From Gaiellasilicea sp963850995 (GTDB lineage Bacteria > Actinomycetota > Thermoleophilia > Gaiellales > Gaiellaceae), in NCBI GenBank assembly GCA_963850995.1, contig CAWKNQ010000017.1, forward strand, positions 1 through 64,000: 64,000 nucleotides of DNA, given 5' to 3'. Every line of letters begins with the position of its first letter. Within the stretch, counting starts at the first letter, position 1. Under the pieces are notes generated by a model. The model was not told where the DNA came from, did no database searches, and was given only the letters and a program-made list of their open reading frames with translations. The translations under genes were made by a program, and so were the position numbers. Below, piece by piece: positions 43,472-50,995 of this stretch.

Positions 43472-44688
43472 GGGCGCACGTCCTCGACCGTCGCGCCGAA
43501 GGCGCCCTCCGCCAGCTCGACGTCGACGCGCTTGCCGTGATCGAGCCCTCGCACGCTGCGCAGCACCCTGTCGTCGGCCCGGACGATCGCGTAGCCGCGG
43601 CCGAGCGTCGCGCGTGGGGAGAGGGCGGCGAGGCGGCCACCCGCCCGCTCGAGGGCCGACCGGCGGCGCTCGACGAGGAGGGCCGGGCCACGCCGGAGCC
43701 GGTCGCGGAGTTGCGAGAGCCGCTGCTCGTCCCGCTCGAGCGCCCGGCGGGCGCCGCGCTCGAGCGCGGAACGTGTGCGCGCGACACCCTCCCGCTCGCG
43801 CTCGATCGTCCGGCGCACGCAGCGCTCCAGCGACCCGCCGGCGCGGAGCAGCTCGGCGCGCAGCGCCTCGAGGTCGGGCACGACGAGCTTGCCCGCCGCC
43901 GTCGGCGTCGAGGCGCGAACGTCGGCGGCGAGGTCGCAGAGCGGCGTGTCCTGCTCGTGCCCGACCGCGGAGACGACGGGCACGGGGCATGCCGCGACGG
44001 CGCGCACGACGCGCTCGTCGCTGAACGGGAGCAGGTCGTCGAAGCTCCCGCCGCCGCGGGTCAGCACGACGACGTCGACGCCGGGCTCGCGGGCGACAGC
44101 CTGGAGCGCCTCGACGATGCCGGCGGCCGCGCGCGGGCCCTGCACGAGCGTCTCGGCAACGAGGATGCGAGCAGGGGGGAAGCGGGTCTGGACCGTCGTG
44201 ACGACGTCACGCCGGGCGGCGGCGTCGGTCCCCGTGACGAGCGCGATCCGGCGTGGGAAACGCGGCAGCGGCCGCTTCCGCTCCGCATCGAAGAGGCCTT
44301 CGGCGGCGAGTGTCTGCTTCAGCCGCTCGATCGCCGCCAGGTGCGCGCCGAGGCCGAAGCGCTCGAGCGACAGCGCCCGCAACCGGAACTCGCCCTTGGC
44401 GGTGTAGAGCTCCGGCCGGCCGAGCACGTGAATCCGCTCCCCTTCGGCGAGCTCGAGCTTGAGCGCGTCGAACGTGCGGCGCGGGATCGAGGCGGGCAGG
44501 CAGGCGCCGTCGTCCGGGTCCTTGAGCGTGAAGAAGACGCTCCCCCAACGCTCCGACCGGCGCAGCTCCGTCACCTCGCCCTCGATCCAGAGGGTCGGCA
44601 GCCGCTGCAGCCACTCGGCGACGCCGCGGTTGAAGCCCGCGACGGTGTAGACCTTCCGGTCGCCGTACTCCAGCGGCTCGACCTTCAC
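43468..44688 (-). CDS. xseA: Exodeoxyribonuclease VII large subunit XseA
   Basis: The 406-residue catalytic subunit has the N-terminal OB domain (LPTLWIEGEVTELRRSERWGSVFFTLKD, shown here in two parts of the family pattern), the catalytic region IALVTGTDAAARRDVVTT and LTRGGGSFDDLLPFSDERVVRA, the VSAVGHEQDTPLCDLAADVRASTPTAA-type block, and a long helical C-terminus ending SPRATLGRGYAIV. GTG 44688 lies 6 bases after TAGTCT. The TAG of that box is the stop codon of the upstream small gene. Confidence 0.95.
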   Translation of the reverse strand: MKVEPLEYGDRKVYTVAGFNRGVAEWLQRLPTLWIEGEVTELRRSERWGSVFFTLKDPDDGACLPASIPRRTFDALKLELAEGERIHVLGRPELYTAKGEFRLRALSLERFGLGAHLAAIERLKQTLAAEGLFDAERKRPLPRFPRRIALVTGTDAAARRDVVTTVQTRFPPARILVAETLVQGPRAAAGIVEALQAVAREPGVDVVVLTRGGGSFDDLLPFSDERVVRAVAACPVPVVSAVGHEQDTPLCDLAADVRASTPTAAGKLVVPDLEALRAELLRAGGSLERCVRRTIEREREGVARTRSALERGARRALERDEQRLSQLRDRLRRGPALLVERRRSALERAGGRLAALSPRATLGRGYAIVRADDRVLRSVRGLDHGKRVDVELAEGAFGATVEDVRP

Positions 44689-44694
44689 GGAGTC

Positions 44695-44700
44695 AGACTA
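44695..44700 (-). promoter_or_regulatory. Leaderless -10 box of xseA, reusing an upstream stop codon
   Basis: On the minus strand TAGTCT lies 6 bases before GTG 44688. Its TAG is the stop of the 44698-44901 gene. Confidence 0.55.
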
Positions 44701-44901
44701 GAGCAGGATCTCGGCTGCGACTCTTGGATCGCAGCCACGGCCGACGAGCTCGACCGCGGCGTGCAGGTCGGCGTCGAGCGCCACGGCGAGCTTCTCCGCC
44801 AGCGGGAGTGGGTAGCCGGCCTCGATCAGGACATGCAGGCGCCAGGACTCGACCTTGGCCCGCTCGCTGTGCCGGTCGATCAGCTCCGTTGCATCGGTCA
44901 T
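44698..44901 (-). CDS. Small conserved-looking protein
   Basis: A 67-residue soluble, acidic and helical protein: IDRHSERAKVESWRLHVLIE, then GYPLPLAEKLAVALDADLHAAVELV and a closing GCDPRVAAEILL. Such proteins occur widely in actinobacteria without known function. CAGAAC lies 7 bases before ATG 44901, a leaderless arrangement like that of purA. It sits just upstream of xseA on the same strand and could be co-transcribed. Confidence 0.7.
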   Translation of the reverse strand: MTDATELIDRHSERAKVESWRLHVLIEAGYPLPLAEKLAVALDADLHAAVELVGRGCDPRVAAEILL

Positions 44902-44963
44902 GGTGCGCGTTCTGTTCGTGCTGGAGTTGACGCATCCTGCACCGTCTTGTTAGTCGCGCCTGC

Positions 44964-46109
44964 TCAGACGCGGCGGACCCGCGCGGCCTCGTCGACCCGT
45001 CGCGAGAGCTCCCCCAGCCGGTCCGCGAGCGCCGAGCGCTCGGCCTCGGCCTCGGCGACGAAGGCGCCGAGGGTACGCCGGAGCTCGGCGTCGGCGGCGG
45101 CGATGCGGTCGGAGAACGACGCGGCGAGCTCTTCTTGCTGGCGCTCGAAGGCCGCCTGCACCTGACGCTGCCGTGCTTCCAGCCGCTGTTGGCCGGCGTC
45201 GCCCGTCTGCGAGAGCCGCTCGGCGAAGACCATGTCCGCCTGACGCACGAACGTCTCGACGGCGCGGTCGAGCTCGCGAGAGAGCCGGCCCGCCGCCTCC
45301 TCGCGCGCCGAGCGCATCGTCGAGTCGAACTGAACCGCCGCAGCCTCGGCGTAACGCTCCGCTTCGCGCGCGATCACCCGCTGCAGCTGCTCGACCTGGC
45401 GGCGCTCGATATCGGCGAACGACGCCTCGATCCGTCGCGCCGCCTCCGTCTCGCCGCGCTCGATCTGCTCGGCCAGCGCCTCTTCGCGGCGCCTCAGCCG
45501 GTCGGCGATCTCCTCGATCACGCGGCGGCGCTCGCCCGTGTGAGCCTCCAGCTCCTCGAGCGCCTCCGCGACTGCCGCCTGCGCCGAGCGCTCGAGCTCC
45601 TCGCGCAGGCGCAGCACCGACGCGCGCTGCTCGTCGGAGGTCGTCACGAGCTCGGCCGCCTCGGACTCGATCCGGGCCTCGGCCTCGGCGATCTGCTGCT
45701 TCTGGCGCTGATCGAGACGGCGGAGCTCGACCTCCAGGTTCTGTTGCGCGCGGTCGAGATCGTCGCTCCAGCCGCGCAGCCGCTCCTCGACGCGCCGGGT
45801 CGTGACCACCAACGTCTCGGCGAGCTCGGCTCCGGCGGTGCGCTCCCTCTCGACGAACTCGCGGCGGCGCTCGTCCGCGATCCGTCGCTCCTCCTCGACG
45901 AGGCTGGAGTGCGCGTTCGCGCGCATCTGGGCGACCCGCGACTTCAACTCGGCTGCAGCAGCGGTCGTCTCTTCAGCGACGAGCGCATCGAGTTGCGCCC
46001 GCGTCTCCGCTAGCGGATCCTCGGGACGCTTTCCACGCCCGCGCAGGAGTGCAGCGAGCGCCAGCGCGACCGCGACGACGGCCAGCACGAGTGCGACCCG
46101 TTCGACCAC
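44964..46109 (-). CDS. Membrane-anchored long coiled-coil protein
   Basis: A 381-residue protein with one N-terminal membrane helix (ERVALVLAVVAVALALAALL) followed by about 340 residues of near-continuous coiled coil, rich in Glu, Arg, Ala and Gln in heptads. It has no enzymatic motif. The layout resembles structural or septum-associated proteins that reach from the membrane, but no specific family is recognised. GTG 46109 lies 6 bases after TACGAT. It is divergent from the 46144 gene with 34 bases between starts, each with its own -10 box. Confidence 0.75.
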   Translation of the reverse strand: MVERVALVLAVVAVALALAALLRGRGKRPEDPLAETRAQLDALVAEETTAAAAELKSRVAQMRANAHSSLVEEERRIADERRREFVERERTAGAELAETLVVTTRRVEERLRGWSDDLDRAQQNLEVELRRLDQRQKQQIAEAEARIESEAAELVTTSDEQRASVLRLREELERSAQAAVAEALEELEAHTGERRRVIEEIADRLRRREEALAEQIERGETEAARRIEASFADIERRQVEQLQRVIAREAERYAEAAAVQFDSTMRSAREEAAGRLSRELDRAVETFVRQADMVFAERLSQTGDAGQQRLEARQRQVQAAFERQQEELAASFSDRIAAADAELRRTLGAFVAEAEAERSALADRLGELSRRVDEAARVRRV

Positions 46110-46115
46110 GGCCGC

Positions 46116-46137
46116 ATCGTAGTGGCGCGCCTATGCT
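46116..46137. promoter_or_regulatory. Divergent leaderless -10 boxes
   Basis: Minus-strand TACGAT (46116-46121) lies 6 bases before GTG 46109. Plus-strand TATGCT (46132-46137) lies 6 bases before GTG 46144. Confidence 0.55.
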
Positions 46138-46143
46138 GGCGCC

Positions 46144-46677
46144 GTGGGGCTGGCGGCGGAGCTCGAACGGGTCGCGGCGCGGTCGGGGGCAGCCGCGGTC
46201 CTCGCGGCCGAGGCGCACGGAGGCGACCGGATCTTCCTCTGCGCGTTCGAGGAAGGCGACGGCGGCCGGACGTGGCTCGCTTACGACCCCGGCGGCGAGC
46301 CGGTCTCGGATCGGCTTCGCGTGCGGGACGCCGTCTCGATCATCGCCCTCTGCGAGCTCGCCGAGGAGACGGCGGCCGGCGGCGACCTGGACGAGCTGCG
46401 TGCGCAGCTCGCGTCCTTGCGGATCACGGAGAGCCCACCGGGGATCGAGGAGGCGGAGGAGGCCGCCCTCGCGCTGCAGCGGGTGCTCGGCGCCCCGCCG
46501 ACGCTCGCGACGCCGGCCCGGCTCGACGAGATCGGCGCGGCGACGAAGCGGCTCGAGCTCGCGCTCGGCAGTGCGCTGCACGGGTCGCCGTTCGCAGAGG
46601 CCATGAAGGGCGCCGGCGACGTCGTCGAGGCGCTCTTCGCGGACGTTGAGCGCTCCTACCGGATAGAGCTCAGCTAA
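46144..46677 (+). CDS. Protein of unknown function
   Basis: A 177-residue acidic protein: LAAELERVAARSGAAAVLAAE opening helix, a beta-like GDRIFLCAFEEGDGGRTWLAY part, and a helical second half with VRDAVSIIALCELAEETAAGG and SALHGSPFAEAMKGAGDVVEAL. No membrane helix or catalytic motif is seen. GTG 46144 is fixed by TATGCT 6 bases upstream. It shares a divergent promoter with the coiled-coil gene, and its end touches the structured repeat copy B. Family not recognised. Confidence 0.65.
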   Translation: MGLAAELERVAARSGAAAVLAAEAHGGDRIFLCAFEEGDGGRTWLAYDPGGEPVSDRLRVRDAVSIIALCELAEETAAGGDLDELRAQLASLRITESPPGIEEAEEAALALQRVLGAPPTLATPARLDEIGAATKRLELALGSALHGSPFAEAMKGAGDVVEALFADVERSYRIELS

Positions 46678-46679
46678 CG

Positions 46680-46833
46680 GGCTAGCGGCCCCTGGCCGGC
46701 TGCGCCTCCCGGCCGGCGGAGCCGGCCTCCGGCGCAGCCTCGCGCCGCTCGTGGCGCTCGAGCCGGCGGCCCGTACCTCCGTACTGTTCCACCGGCCTAC
46801 GCACCGCGAGCGGCGCGCCAGGAACCGCTAGCC
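46680..46833. repeat. Structured GC-rich intergenic element, copy B
   Basis: A 154-base element is closed by a long terminal stem: GGCTAGCGG (46680-46688) with CCGCTAGCC (46825-46833), and CTGGC (46692-46696) with GCCAG (46817-46821). Inside is a nested hairpin, GGCTGCGCC...GGCGCAGCC enclosing GGCCGGC, GGA, GCCGGCC, then a third hairpin GCGCC...GGCGC. The core matches the 551-664 element. The 3' arm overlaps the -10 box of the next gene. This is the only content of the 163-base gap. Confidence 0.65.
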
Positions 46834-46834
46834 T
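46829..46834 (+). promoter_or_regulatory. Leaderless -10 box of the 46841 gene
   Basis: TAGCCT lies 6 bases before ATG 46841 and overlaps the 3' arm of repeat copy B. Confidence 0.5.
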
Positions 46835-46840
46835 TGAGAA

Positions 46841-47143
46841 ATGGAAGGTAGTGGCGGTTTCGGCTTCCCGTTCGGCGGCGATCCCGAGGAGCTCCTGCGC
46901 GGAATCCAGGAGTTCGCGGCGCAGCAGGCCGAGTCGGTCCAGGAAGCTCAGCGCGAGCAGTTCGCGACGCTGACGCTCAACACCGCCGTCGAGCTGACCG
47001 CCGCGGCGCTGAAGCAGGTTCAGCCGAGCGGCGGGGTCGACGAGCAGGCCGTCGCCCTCCGCGACGCGATGCGTGTGCTTTTCCCGGAGGCTGTGGCGCT
47101 CGTCAGCGCCGCGCGCCAGGGGTTCATGCGCGAATCGCGCTAG
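46841..47143 (+). CDS. Small protein of unknown function
   Basis: A 100-residue protein with a Gly/Phe-rich start (GSGGFGFPFGGDPEELLRG) followed by helices: GIQEFAAQQAESVQEAQREQ and LNTAVELTAAALKQV. No known domain is recognised. Its start is set by TAGCCT 6 bases upstream. It precedes proline dehydrogenase, which has its own -10 box, so a functional link is not established. Confidence 0.65.
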   Translation: MEGSGGFGFPFGGDPEELLRGIQEFAAQQAESVQEAQREQFATLTLNTAVELTAAALKQVQPSGGVDEQAVALRDAMRVLFPEAVALVSAARQGFMRESR

Positions 47144-47148
47144 CCGTT

Positions 47149-47154
47149 TAGGTT
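47149..47154 (+). promoter_or_regulatory. Leaderless -10 box of proline dehydrogenase
   Basis: TAGGTT lies 6 bases before GTG 47161. Confidence 0.5.
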
Positions 47155-47160
47155 CAGCGC

Positions 47161-48069
47161 GTGTCCCTGCTTGACCGCGCTGTTGTCACGCTGCTCCCTG
47201 CCGTCCCGAAGCGGCTCGTGCGGAAGCTGTCTTCCCGCTACATCGCGGGCTCCTCGCTCGATGACGCGCGGCGGGTCGTCGCGGGCCTGAACGCGGAGGG
47301 GAAGCTGGCGACCGTAGACGTGCTGGGCGAGGAGCTCGTAAGTGCAGCCGAAGCCGCGGCGATCACGGCCGAATACATCGCCGCGCTCGATCTCTTCGAG
47401 CGCGACGACCTCGACGCGAATGTCAGCGTCAAGCCGACGGGGCTCGGCTTGAAGCTCGGCTACGAGCTCTGCAAGCGCAACGTCGAGGCGGTGATCGCGG
47501 CCGCGGAGCCGACGAACCGCTTCGTCCGCATCGACATGGAGGACTCGTCGACGACCGACGACACCCTCCGGCTCTTCCGCGAGCTGCGCGACGAAGGGCA
47601 CGGGCGAGTCGGGCCGGTGCTCCAGGCTTCGCTCAAGCGGACGGTGTCCGATGCCGCGTCGCTCGCCGGGGCGAGCGTCCGGCTCTGCAAGGGGATCTAC
47701 ATAGAGCCCGAGTCGATTCAGTTCCGCGACGACCAGCAGGTGCGGGCCAGCTTCCTGCAGGCTCTGGCGACGCTCTTCGAAGGCGGCTGTTACGCGGCGA
47801 TCGCAACGCACGACGAGTGGCTCGTCGACCGCGCCTCGGCGATGATCGCCGAGCGAGGGCTCGAGCCGAGCGCATACGAGTTCCAGATGCTGCTCGGCGT
47901 GCGACCGGAGCTCGGCGACAGGATCGTCGCCGACGGTCACCGGCTCCGGATCTACGTTCCGTTCGGGCGCCAGTGGTACGAGTACTCGCTCCGGCGGCTG
48001 CAGGAGAACCCGAAAGTCGCCGGCTACGTCGCCGGCGACATCGCCCGCTCCCTCGTCCGCCGGAGGTAA
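47161..48069 (+). CDS. Proline dehydrogenase (monofunctional)
   Basis: A 302-residue FAD enzyme that oxidises proline to pyrroline-5-carboxylate. Barrel motifs are clear: NVSVKPTGLGLKLGYELC, FVRIDMEDSSTTDDTL, GPVLQASLKRTVSDA, VRLCKGIYIEP, AIATHDEWLVDRA, YEFQMLLGVRPEL and the C-terminal RIYVPFGRQWYEYSLRRLQ that contacts proline. The size is that of monofunctional PRODH of Gram-positive type. No P5C dehydrogenase is in this window; the proline-racemase-family gene at 9196 could feed related substrates but is 37 kb away. Confidence 0.94.
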   Translation: MSLLDRAVVTLLPAVPKRLVRKLSSRYIAGSSLDDARRVVAGLNAEGKLATVDVLGEELVSAAEAAAITAEYIAALDLFERDDLDANVSVKPTGLGLKLGYELCKRNVEAVIAAAEPTNRFVRIDMEDSSTTDDTLRLFRELRDEGHGRVGPVLQASLKRTVSDAASLAGASVRLCKGIYIEPESIQFRDDQQVRASFLQALATLFEGGCYAAIATHDEWLVDRASAMIAERGLEPSAYEFQMLLGVRPELGDRIVADGHRLRIYVPFGRQWYEYSLRRLQENPKVAGYVAGDIARSLVRRR

Positions 48070-48072
48070 GCG

Positions 48073-48354
48073 CTACGGAGGCGGGGGCCCGGGAGCGACG
48101 TCCTCTTCGACCACGGTCTCGCGGCGGCGGGGCACCGCGGTCGGGCGGGCAGGCCCGCCCTCGACGTAGGTCTCACGCCGTCGGAAGCCGCCCCAGCTCG
48201 ACCAGAAGATGAGTGAGAGGACGAGGCCGAGAATGCCGACGATCAGGAGGATGACGCCGATCGCGTTCACGTCGAGGCCCTCGGCCTCGGCCGTGACTCC
48301 CCACGTGAGGATGGCGCCGGCTGCGATCAGGAGCAGGCTGACTGAGATACCCAT
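48073..48354 (-). CDS. DUF6458-like small membrane protein
   Basis: A 93-residue protein with two membrane helices (ISVSLLLIAAGAILTWGVTA and AIGVILLIVGILGLVLSLIF) joined by an acidic turn, and a polar, Arg/Pro-rich cytoplasmic tail. This two-helix pattern is common in actinobacteria (DUF6458). Function unknown. The 3' end lies 4 bases after the convergent proline dehydrogenase stop. Confidence 0.75.
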   Translation of the reverse strand: MGISVSLLLIAAGAILTWGVTAEAEGLDVNAIGVILLIVGILGLVLSLIFWSSWGGFRRRETYVEGGPARPTAVPRRRETVVEEDVAPGPPPP

Positions 48355-48383
48355 GGGCGCTCTGTCCCCGGCGGCACGGGTTT

Positions 48384-48998
48384 CTAAGCGTCGGGCTTCT
48401 CTGCGGCGAGCACGAGGTGCCCCGGTACGTTCGCATCCTTGCCCGGCCACTCCTCCAGTCCGCGGAGCACGAGCCCCGCGCGCGCGACGGCGCTCACGAT
48501 CTCGCCGAGCCCGGCGGCGGCGAAGTAGTCGCCCCGCCAGCGGCCGAAGGCGTCGAGGCAGGCGGCGGCCGGGTGGGCGTCGTGGAGCAGGAGGACGCCT
48601 CCTGCTCGAAGCGCGGCCGCGATGCCCCCGGCCCACGAGTCGAGGGCGCGGATGCGGGCGAGCGAGCCGTGACCGAGGTAGACGAGATCCCAGCGGCCGA
48701 GCAGGAGCTCGGGTGGAAGCGCGTGCGCGTCTGCGTGCACCCACGGGAGGTCAGGTCGTCGCCGGCGCGCTCCCTCGATCGCGGCTGCGTCGTCGTCGAC
48801 GCCGGTGACGAGCGCGCCTAGCTCTGCCAGGTCGTTCGACTCGCGCCCGGTGCCGCAGAAGAGATGGAGGACGCGACTGCCCTCGGCACCGTGCAGGCGC
48901 TCGCGGATGCGGTCGGGCATCCCGGGCGAGGCCAGGACGTTCTCGGAGGTCCTGTAAGCGTCGTCGAAGGCGCGCCGGTTCTCGTCGGTGGGCTCCAT
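48384..48998 (-). CDS. Class I SAM-dependent methyltransferase
   Basis: A 204-residue methyltransferase: RVLHLFCGTGRESNDLAELG as SAM motif I, VTGVDDDAAAIEGARR with the acidic residue, WDLVYLGHGSLARIRALDSW and ALRAGGVLLLHDAHP. ATG 48998 is preferred over 49004 because it lies 8 bases after TAGCGT; the TAG of that box is the stop codon of the upstream reductase gene. Substrate unknown. Confidence 0.82.
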   Translation of the reverse strand: MEPTDENRRAFDDAYRTSENVLASPGMPDRIRERLHGAEGSRVLHLFCGTGRESNDLAELGALVTGVDDDAAAIEGARRRRPDLPWVHADAHALPPELLLGRWDLVYLGHGSLARIRALDSWAGGIAAALRAGGVLLLHDAHPAAACLDAFGRWRGDYFAAAGLGEIVSAVARAGLVLRGLEEWPGKDANVPGHLVLAAEKPDA

Positions 48999-49006
48999 CG
49001 GCATAA

Positions 49007-49012
49007 ACGCTA
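49007..49012 (-). promoter_or_regulatory. Leaderless -10 box reusing the fabL stop codon
   Basis: On the minus strand TAGCGT lies 8 bases before ATG 48998. Its TAG ends the reductase gene (49010-49012). Confidence 0.5.
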
Positions 49013-49744
49013 GGCCCTCAACGAAAAGCCGCCGTCGACGACGAGTGTCTGGCCGCGGATCATCTCTGCGCCGGGAGAGCAGAGGAACGTGACCGCCTCG
49101 GCGATGTCCTCCGGCGTCACGAGCCGGCCGGCGGGGTTGTCCGCGCCGGTCCGGAGCATGTCCTCGCGGTTCGGGAAGTGCTCGAGCGCGCCCGTCTCGA
49201 CGACGCCGCCCGAGACGGCGTTGACCCGGATTCCGCGTGGTGCGAGCTCGACTGCGAGGTAGCGGACGAGCGCTTCGAGCGCCGCCTTCGAGGTGCCGAC
49301 CAGCGTGTAGTTCTCGAGCACGCGCTGCGCGCCGAGGCTCGAGATGCCGATGATCGACGCGCCGTGTTGCATCTGCGGCGCGACGACGCGCGTGAGGGCG
49401 AGCAGCGCCCGCGCGTTGGCCGCGAGCGTCCAGTCCCAGTGCTTGTCCTCGGTCTCGAGCGCCGGGCGGATCACGCCCGTGGCGGCGTTGTGGACGAGCA
49501 CGTCGAGCGCACCGAGCTCCGCGACCTGCTCGAGCACGCGGTCGGAGGAGACGTTGCCGCGGACGAGGACGGGCTCCGCTCCCAGCGCTCGGAGCTCCTC
49601 GGCCGTCGCCTCGGCGGCCGCATCGGAGCGGAGGTACCCGATCGCCACCCGGGATGCGCCGAGCTCGGCGAAGCGGAGCGCGATCGCCTTCCCGATCCCG
49701 CGCGAGCCACCGGTCACGAGGACCGAGGCACCGTTGAAGCTCAT
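49010..49744 (-). CDS. fabL: SDR family enoyl-ACP reductase III (FabL-like)
   Basis: A 244-residue short-chain dehydrogenase. NAD(P)H site: VLVTGGSRGIGKAIALRF; NNAG variant VHNAATGVIRP. The catalytic pair follows the FabL rule, Tyr and Lys separated by six residues (NYTLVGTSKAALEAL), rather than the usual Y-x3-K. Closing NAVSGGVVETGALEHFP and LVVDGGF are typical. The enzyme would reduce enoyl-ACP in fatty acid synthesis, NADPH-dependent. ATG 49744 overlaps the stop of the upstream small gene (ATGA). Confidence 0.9.
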   Translation of the reverse strand: MSFNGASVLVTGGSRGIGKAIALRFAELGASRVAIGYLRSDAAAEATAEELRALGAEPVLVRGNVSSDRVLEQVAELGALDVLVHNAATGVIRPALETEDKHWDWTLAANARALLALTRVVAPQMQHGASIIGISSLGAQRVLENYTLVGTSKAALEALVRYLAVELAPRGIRVNAVSGGVVETGALEHFPNREDMLRTGADNPAGRLVTPEDIAEAVTFLCSPGAEMIRGQTLVVDGGFSLRA

Positions 49745-50019
49745 GACCGTCGCGGCAGCGGCTCTTGGGCCGGAGCGGAGCTCGGGATTCCCTCCCAGCC
49801 GAGCCGCTCCCGCGACTCCTTCGCGCCGTCCTCGGCCTTGGACGAGGCGTGCCCGAGGTCGTCCAGGAGCTGCATCTTCTCCTCGCCGTAGCGACGCACT
49901 GGGTGGTCGTGCGGCAGGTCCTCGATCAGCTCGCGCACGCGCGCCCGCAGCTGATACGCGAAGTGCGGCGTTGCCGGCCCGACGAGGGCGTCGATGTCGC
50001 GGATCGAGGGCTCGGCCAT
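49741..50019 (-). CDS. Small acidic protein coupled to fabL
   Basis: A 92-residue protein: SIRDIDALVGPATPHFAYQL, RARVRELIEDLPHDHPVRRY, GEEKMQLLDDLGHASSK and a flexible Pro/Ser-rich end. No family recognised. It ends with TGA overlapping the fabL ATG (ATGA), so the two are translationally coupled, suggesting a joint role. It is divergent from the EamA gene at 50066, 46 bases away. Confidence 0.7.
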   Translation of the reverse strand: MAEPSIRDIDALVGPATPHFAYQLRARVRELIEDLPHDHPVRRYGEEKMQLLDDLGHASSKAEDGAKESRERLGWEGIPSSAPAQEPLPRRS

Positions 50020-50053
50020 GAAGGCGCAGCGTAACGAGTTCGCGCGCTGGCAA

Positions 50054-50059
50054 TAGGGT
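50054..50059 (+). promoter_or_regulatory. Leaderless -10 box of the 50066 permease
   Basis: TAGGGT lies 6 bases before ATG 50066. Confidence 0.5.
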
Positions 50060-50065
50060 CGGCCG

Positions 50066-50959
50066 ATGCGGCGGCCGCGCACTCTCGAGCTGATGCTGCT
50101 GACGACGGTGGTGCTCTGGGCGCTGAACCTGACCGTCACGCGCTACATCCTCACGCACGGGTTCGAGCCGCTCGCGTACGCGACCGTCCGCTACGGCGCT
50201 GCGGGCGCGATCTTCGTCGGCATCGCGGTCATCGCCGAGCGGTCGCTCCGGATCCGCCGGACCGACCTCGCACTCGTCGCGGCTGCTGTGCTCTGCCTCT
50301 GGCTGAACCAGCTGGCGTTCGTGTACGCGCTCGAGGGGACGAGCGCCTCGACGATCGCGCTGATCCTCGGAGCGACCCCGATCTTCGCCGCCCTGATCGG
50401 GCTCCCGCTCGGGCTCGAGCGCGCCTTGCCGCGACGCTTCTGGATCGCGGCCGCGATCTCGTTCGCAGGTGTCGGCCTCGTTGCGCTCGGCTCCACGGCC
50501 GGACTGGGCGGCGACGTGCGCGGCACGTTGCTCGGGATCGCAACTGCGGCGACGTGGGCAGGCTACTCGGTCGCGATCGCGCCGCTGATGGAGCGGTACT
50601 CGGCGTCGCGGATCAGCGCAGTCGTGCTTCCGCTCGCCTGGATCCTGATCGCACTCGTCGGCTGGCCGCAGACGCTCGAACAGGATTACGCGCTCGGCTG
50701 GGAGGTCTGGGCCCTGCTTGCGTTCGCGACGCTCGGCCCGCTGGTGCTCACGAACGTGCTCTGGTTCCGCTCGCTGCACCGGATCGGTCCGTCGCGGGCC
50801 ACGCTCGTCGCGAACCTGCAGCCGTTCGTCGCGGCGGTCTTCGCCGTCGTGCTCCTCTCCGAGCGGATGACGGCGCTTCAGGTCCTCGGCGGGTTTCTGA
50901 TCGCCGCGGGAATCCTGTTCGCGCGAGGGCGCACCTCCGTACCCGTGGCGGGCGAGTAG
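50066..50959 (+). CDS. EamA/DMT family permease
   Basis: A 297-residue ten-helix permease: LMLLTTVVLWALNLTVTRYI, LNQLAFVYALEGTSASTIAL, the second-repeat ATAATWAGYSVAIAPLMERY and LVANLQPFVAAVFAVVLLSE. It is the fifth EamA member in this window. The start is set by TAGGGT 6 bases upstream. Substrate unknown; no adjacent regulator. Confidence 0.88.
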   Translation: MRRPRTLELMLLTTVVLWALNLTVTRYILTHGFEPLAYATVRYGAAGAIFVGIAVIAERSLRIRRTDLALVAAAVLCLWLNQLAFVYALEGTSASTIALILGATPIFAALIGLPLGLERALPRRFWIAAAISFAGVGLVALGSTAGLGGDVRGTLLGIATAATWAGYSVAIAPLMERYSASRISAVVLPLAWILIALVGWPQTLEQDYALGWEVWALLAFATLGPLVLTNVLWFRSLHRIGPSRATLVANLQPFVAAVFAVVLLSERMTALQVLGGFLIAAGILFARGRTSVPVAGE

Positions 50960-50995
50960 CCGTTCTCCTCGTACACAACCGAGGAGGGGCTACGG

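Noticed and set aside
42848..45165. Open frame running on from glycerate kinase to 45165 on the plus strand
   Set aside because: It reads antisense through the cNMP-binding gene, xseB, xseA and the start of the coiled-coil gene. It exists only because the kinase stop is displaced by an apparent insertion.
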